From CADEED01 sp035765415 (GTDB lineage Bacteria > Pseudomonadota > Gammaproteobacteria > Steroidobacterales > Steroidobacteraceae), in the NCBI GenBank assembly GCA_035765415.1, contig DASTXR010000163.1, positions 1-64,000 of the forward strand: DNA of 64,000 bases. The letters run 5' to 3'. A model generated the notes under the pieces. It had not been told where the DNA came from, searched no databases, and saw only the letters and a list, made by a program, of their open reading frames with translations. Numbering within the stretch: position 1 is the stretch's first letter; each line of letters begins with the position of its first letter. Below, piece by piece: positions 61,967 through 64,000 of the stretch. The translations under genes and the position numbers were made by a program.

Positions 61967-62892
61967 CAGCGAAAGTCGCTTTCCTCGGCGACGATGATGC
62001 GGTTGCGGCCCTGCTCCTTGGCGCGCGCCACCGCGGTTTCGGCGGCCTTCAGGAATTTGTCGGCCGAGTCTTCGGCACGCGCAGTGTGAATGGCCACACC
62101 GCCGCTCACGGTCACGTATTTCTGGGTCGAGCGCGGGTGATGGATCTGCTGCTCGCGCACGCGATGCGCCACCGTGGTGGCATGCTGGATGACGTGGTCG
62201 GCGGTCGTGCCGTGCATCAGCACGATCACGCTGGCGCCCTCCCAGCGGCCGACGATGTCGGTGCCGCGCCGGAAGGAGCCGGCAATGGCCCGGGCCACGC
62301 GCTTGACGACGGCGTCACCGCCGGCGCGATCGAAGATCTCGTTGTAAGGGCCTAACTGGTCGATGTCGAACAGCAGCAGCGCGATGTCGGTCTTGTCGCG
62401 CTGCGCGAGCGCGAAATCGCGCTTGAGCACGTCCTCGAAGTAGTAGCGCGACGCGAGGCCCGTGAGCCGGTCTTCGCGCACCCAGTTGGGCAGGCCGCGG
62501 ATGCCGGTATCGCCGGTGCGCACGCGGGTCCCGCCTTCACGGTGGTAGCCGATGAGGTGCGTGGCCTTGCCCTCGCCGTTGCGCAGCGGGTAGATCTGCA
62601 TGTCGTTGACGAACACCGTGCCGTCCTTGCGCTGGTTGCGCACCAGCACGCGCACGGCTTCGTTGTGTCGCAGCGCTTCGCGCAAGGTGTCCAGCTCCTG
62701 CTGGTCCCGGTCGTCACCCTGCAGCATGCGCAGGTTCTTGCCTAACAATTCGGAAGTGTCGTAGCCGGTCAGCCGGCAGAACGCGCTGTTGACGTACACC
62801 ACCAGCCGGTCGCCGCCGGCTTCGCAGATGACCACGCCGTCGGGCGAGACATCGAGCGCGCCGCGCAGAAAGTCCCCCTGGAAACCGTTCAT
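61966..62892 (-). CDS. PAS domain protein with degenerate GGDEF domain
   Basis: This 308-residue product has an N-terminal PAS domain (about 8-115; VYVNSAFCRLTGYDTSELLGKNLRMLQG) and a GGDEF-type domain (RLTGLASRYYFEDVLKRDF, then ALLLFDIDQLGPYNEIF). The signature position reads GRWEGASVIVLMH instead of GGDEF, so cyclase activity is not expected. The PAS domain resembles LOV-like sequences, but the flavin-binding cysteine motif is not seen. It starts 4 bases inside nagZ (ATGA), so the two are coupled. The ATG at 62892 is preferred. Confidence 0.87.
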   Translation of the reverse strand: MNGFQGDFLRGALDVSPDGVVICEAGGDRLVVYVNSAFCRLTGYDTSELLGKNLRMLQGDDRDQQELDTLREALRHNEAVRVLVRNQRKDGTVFVNDMQIYPLRNGEGKATHLIGYHREGGTRVRTGDTGIRGLPNWVREDRLTGLASRYYFEDVLKRDFALAQRDKTDIALLLFDIDQLGPYNEIFDRAGGDAVVKRVARAIAGSFRRGTDIVGRWEGASVIVLMHGTTADHVIQHATTVAHRVREQQIHHPRSTQKYVTVSGGVAIHTARAEDSADKFLKAAETAVARAKEQGRNRIIVAEESDFR

Positions 62893-63941
62893 GCGTTGCC
62901 CGCCGTCAGGTGCAGCCTGGGAGCCGCGGTGGCGCGCGCCAGCAGTTCCTGGCTGTTGCGCCACGCGTCGCCCGCGAACAATTCGTTGCGTTCGGGCGCG
63001 GGCCGGCCGCGCATGCGGACCAGGCGCATGTGCGCCGCGGGATCGGCTTCGAACTCGAGCTCATCGAGCAACCGGGCGACGGAGGGCCGGTCGTTGCACA
63101 CCGGCAGCACGTCGCAGCCGGCGTCGAGCGCCGCTTCCGCGCGCGCGACGATGTCGCCGAATTCCGCGGCGCCACCCATGGAGAGGTCGTCGGTGAACAC
63201 CGCGCCCTCGAACCGCATCTCCTCGCGCAGCGCATTCTGGATCCAGCGGCGCGAGAGGCTCGACGGCGCCGGATCGACGGCGGGAAACAGGATGTGCGCG
63301 ACCATGACGCCCGGCAGGCCGTTGGCGATGAGGCGGCGATACGGCAACAGGTCGTCTCCGAGCTCCGTCCAGGCGCGCCTATCTACCGGCAACGCCTTGT
63401 GGGAATCGGCGACCACGGCGCCGTGGCCGGGAAAATGTTTGGCGGTGGCCGCCATGCCGGCGTCCTTCATGCCGGCCATGTACGCGAGCGCGAGCTGCGC
63501 CACCACCTCGGGCTTCGCGTGGAAGGCGCGGTCGCCGATGACCTCGCTCACGCCGTAGTCGAGATCGACGCAGGGAGCGAACGACAGGTCCACGCCGTGG
63601 GCACGCAGCTCGGCCGCCATGAGCCAGCCCATGGAACGTGCGAGCGCGACACCCGCCCTGGCGTCCACGTCGAATTCATGGCCGATTCGCCGCAGCGACG
63701 GCAGCGAACAGAAGCCGGGACGAAAGCGCTGGACCCGACCGCCCTCCTGGTCCACGGCCACCACCAGCGCGGGTGTGCGCACGGCGTGGATGTCGGCCAC
63801 CAGGCGCCCTAGCTGCTCGGAATCGGCGTAGTTGCGCGTGAAGAGGATCACGCTGCCCACGAGAGGATGGCGCAGCACATCGCGGTCCTCGGGCGTCAGC
63901 TCGAGACCGGCCACGTCGACCATCAGTGGGCCAAGGGTCAC
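62889..63941 (-). CDS. nagZ: Beta-N-acetylhexosaminidase NagZ
   Basis: NagZ removes N-acetylglucosamine from anhydromuropeptides during peptidoglycan recycling in the cytosol. The 350-residue GH3 enzyme has VGSVILFTRNY, VAVDQEGGRVQRFRPGF, the KHFPGHG motif, and VFTDDLSMGGA, where the aspartate is the nucleophile. GTG 63941 with GAGAG upstream is used; ATG 63923 is an alternative. It ends in the start of the PAS-GGDEF gene and follows the end of a probable rlmD. Confidence 0.95.
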   Translation of the reverse strand: MTLGPLMVDVAGLELTPEDRDVLRHPLVGSVILFTRNYADSEQLGRLVADIHAVRTPALVVAVDQEGGRVQRFRPGFCSLPSLRRIGHEFDVDARAGVALARSMGWLMAAELRAHGVDLSFAPCVDLDYGVSEVIGDRAFHAKPEVVAQLALAYMAGMKDAGMAATAKHFPGHGAVVADSHKALPVDRRAWTELGDDLLPYRRLIANGLPGVMVAHILFPAVDPAPSSLSRRWIQNALREEMRFEGAVFTDDLSMGGAAEFGDIVARAEAALDAGCDVLPVCNDRPSVARLLDELEFEADPAAHMRLVRMRGRPAPERNELFAGDAWRNSQELLARATAAPRLHLTAGNA

Positions 63942-63951
63942 AAAAAGGCTC

Positions 63952-64000
63952 TCAAATCCTGTCCAGAACAGCTATCGATTCCACGTGTGTGGTGTGCGGA
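63952..64000 (-). CDS. rlmD: C-terminal end of probable RlmD (RumA), 23S rRNA uracil-C5 methyltransferase
   Basis: Only 15 codons are visible, ending at TGA 63952-63954. They read PHTTHVESIAVLDRI, which closely matches the conserved C-terminus of TrmA/RlmD-type methyltransferases (PHTxHxES pattern). The rest is beyond the window. It lies 10 bases upstream of the nagZ start on the same strand. The fragment is short, so the exact member of the family is uncertain. Confidence 0.55.
   Translation of the reverse strand, partial: PHTTHVESIAVLDRI

Noticed and set aside
1..64000. Recurrent GTTAG/CTAAC pentamers scattered across the window
   Set aside because: A rough base-composition estimate predicts more copies than I noticed, so there is no sign of enrichment.

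Overview
The window is GC-rich, densely coded chromosomal DNA from a Gammaproteobacterium. Three blocks of gene order support this: rne/rluC/maf/yceD/rpmF/plsX/fabH; lolCED-DUF2062-comEC-exbBD-msbA-lpxK-trm112-kdsB; and mfd followed by a CsiV-type gene. A type II secretion (T2SS) cluster, a lexA-linked imuA-imuB-dnaE2 mutasome and secreted polysaccharide-active proteins suggest a free-living, soil or water type organism of the Xanthomonadales/Steroidobacterales kind. That placement is inference. No tRNA, rRNA, phage, insertion sequence or CRISPR array was recognised.

Layout. 1-1326: clpA (partial) and clpS on the minus strand. 1438-7255: gspC-gspD-gspE-gspF. 7337-8117: a small acidic protein, a hairpin repeat and a cupin. 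8149-15061 (minus): lexA, a VOC protein, a DUF3224 protein, imuA, imuB and dnaE2, read as one SOS mutagenesis unit. 15107-18296: an FAD oxidoreductase, an alanine-zipper lipoprotein and an exported TIM-barrel protein. 18314-21195 (minus): an unknown protein, an ammonium transporter and a histidine kinase. 21450-24879: a REC-kinase, a REC-HDOD protein and a REC protein. 25056-27191: an exported GH30 glycosidase. 27226-31726: the fabH-plsX-rpmF-yceD block, maf and rluC. 32135-38312: RNase E, a low-molecular-weight phosphatase and a very long DUF2339 membrane protein. 38516-43416: a PKD metalloprotease lipoprotein, a proline-rich lipoprotein and a TPR-GGDEF cyclase. 43798-55491: a MOSC protein and the envelope operons for LPS export and lipoprotein sorting. 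55635-60183: a small periplasmic protein, mfd and a CsiV-like protein. 60347-61753: a Tat-exported tyrosinase. 61966-64000 (minus): a PAS-GGDEF protein, nagZ and the 3' end of a probable rlmD.

How the genes fit together. The T2SS genes could export folded hydrolases such as the GH30 enzyme, although no pseudopilin genes are present here. Much of the rest builds the envelope: lipid A export (msbA, lpxK), KDO activation (kdsB), lipoprotein sorting (lolCDE), fatty acid and phospholipid initiation (fabH, plsX) and muropeptide recycling (nagZ). DNA damage tolerance appears twice, as the lexA/imuAB/dnaE2 unit and as mfd.

The most unusual non-coding signal is a family of inverted-repeat elements at 7626-7677, 43415-43796 and 61753-61966. 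The two larger ones fill the gap between convergent genes almost to the base and share an internal core. Other points worth a second look are a GspE without its tetracysteine motif, a ComEC whose metallo-beta-lactamase motif is eroded, a GGDEF domain with a destroyed signature, a DUF2339 protein with an apparent second gene fused to its end, and the VOC and DUF3224 genes inside the SOS unit.
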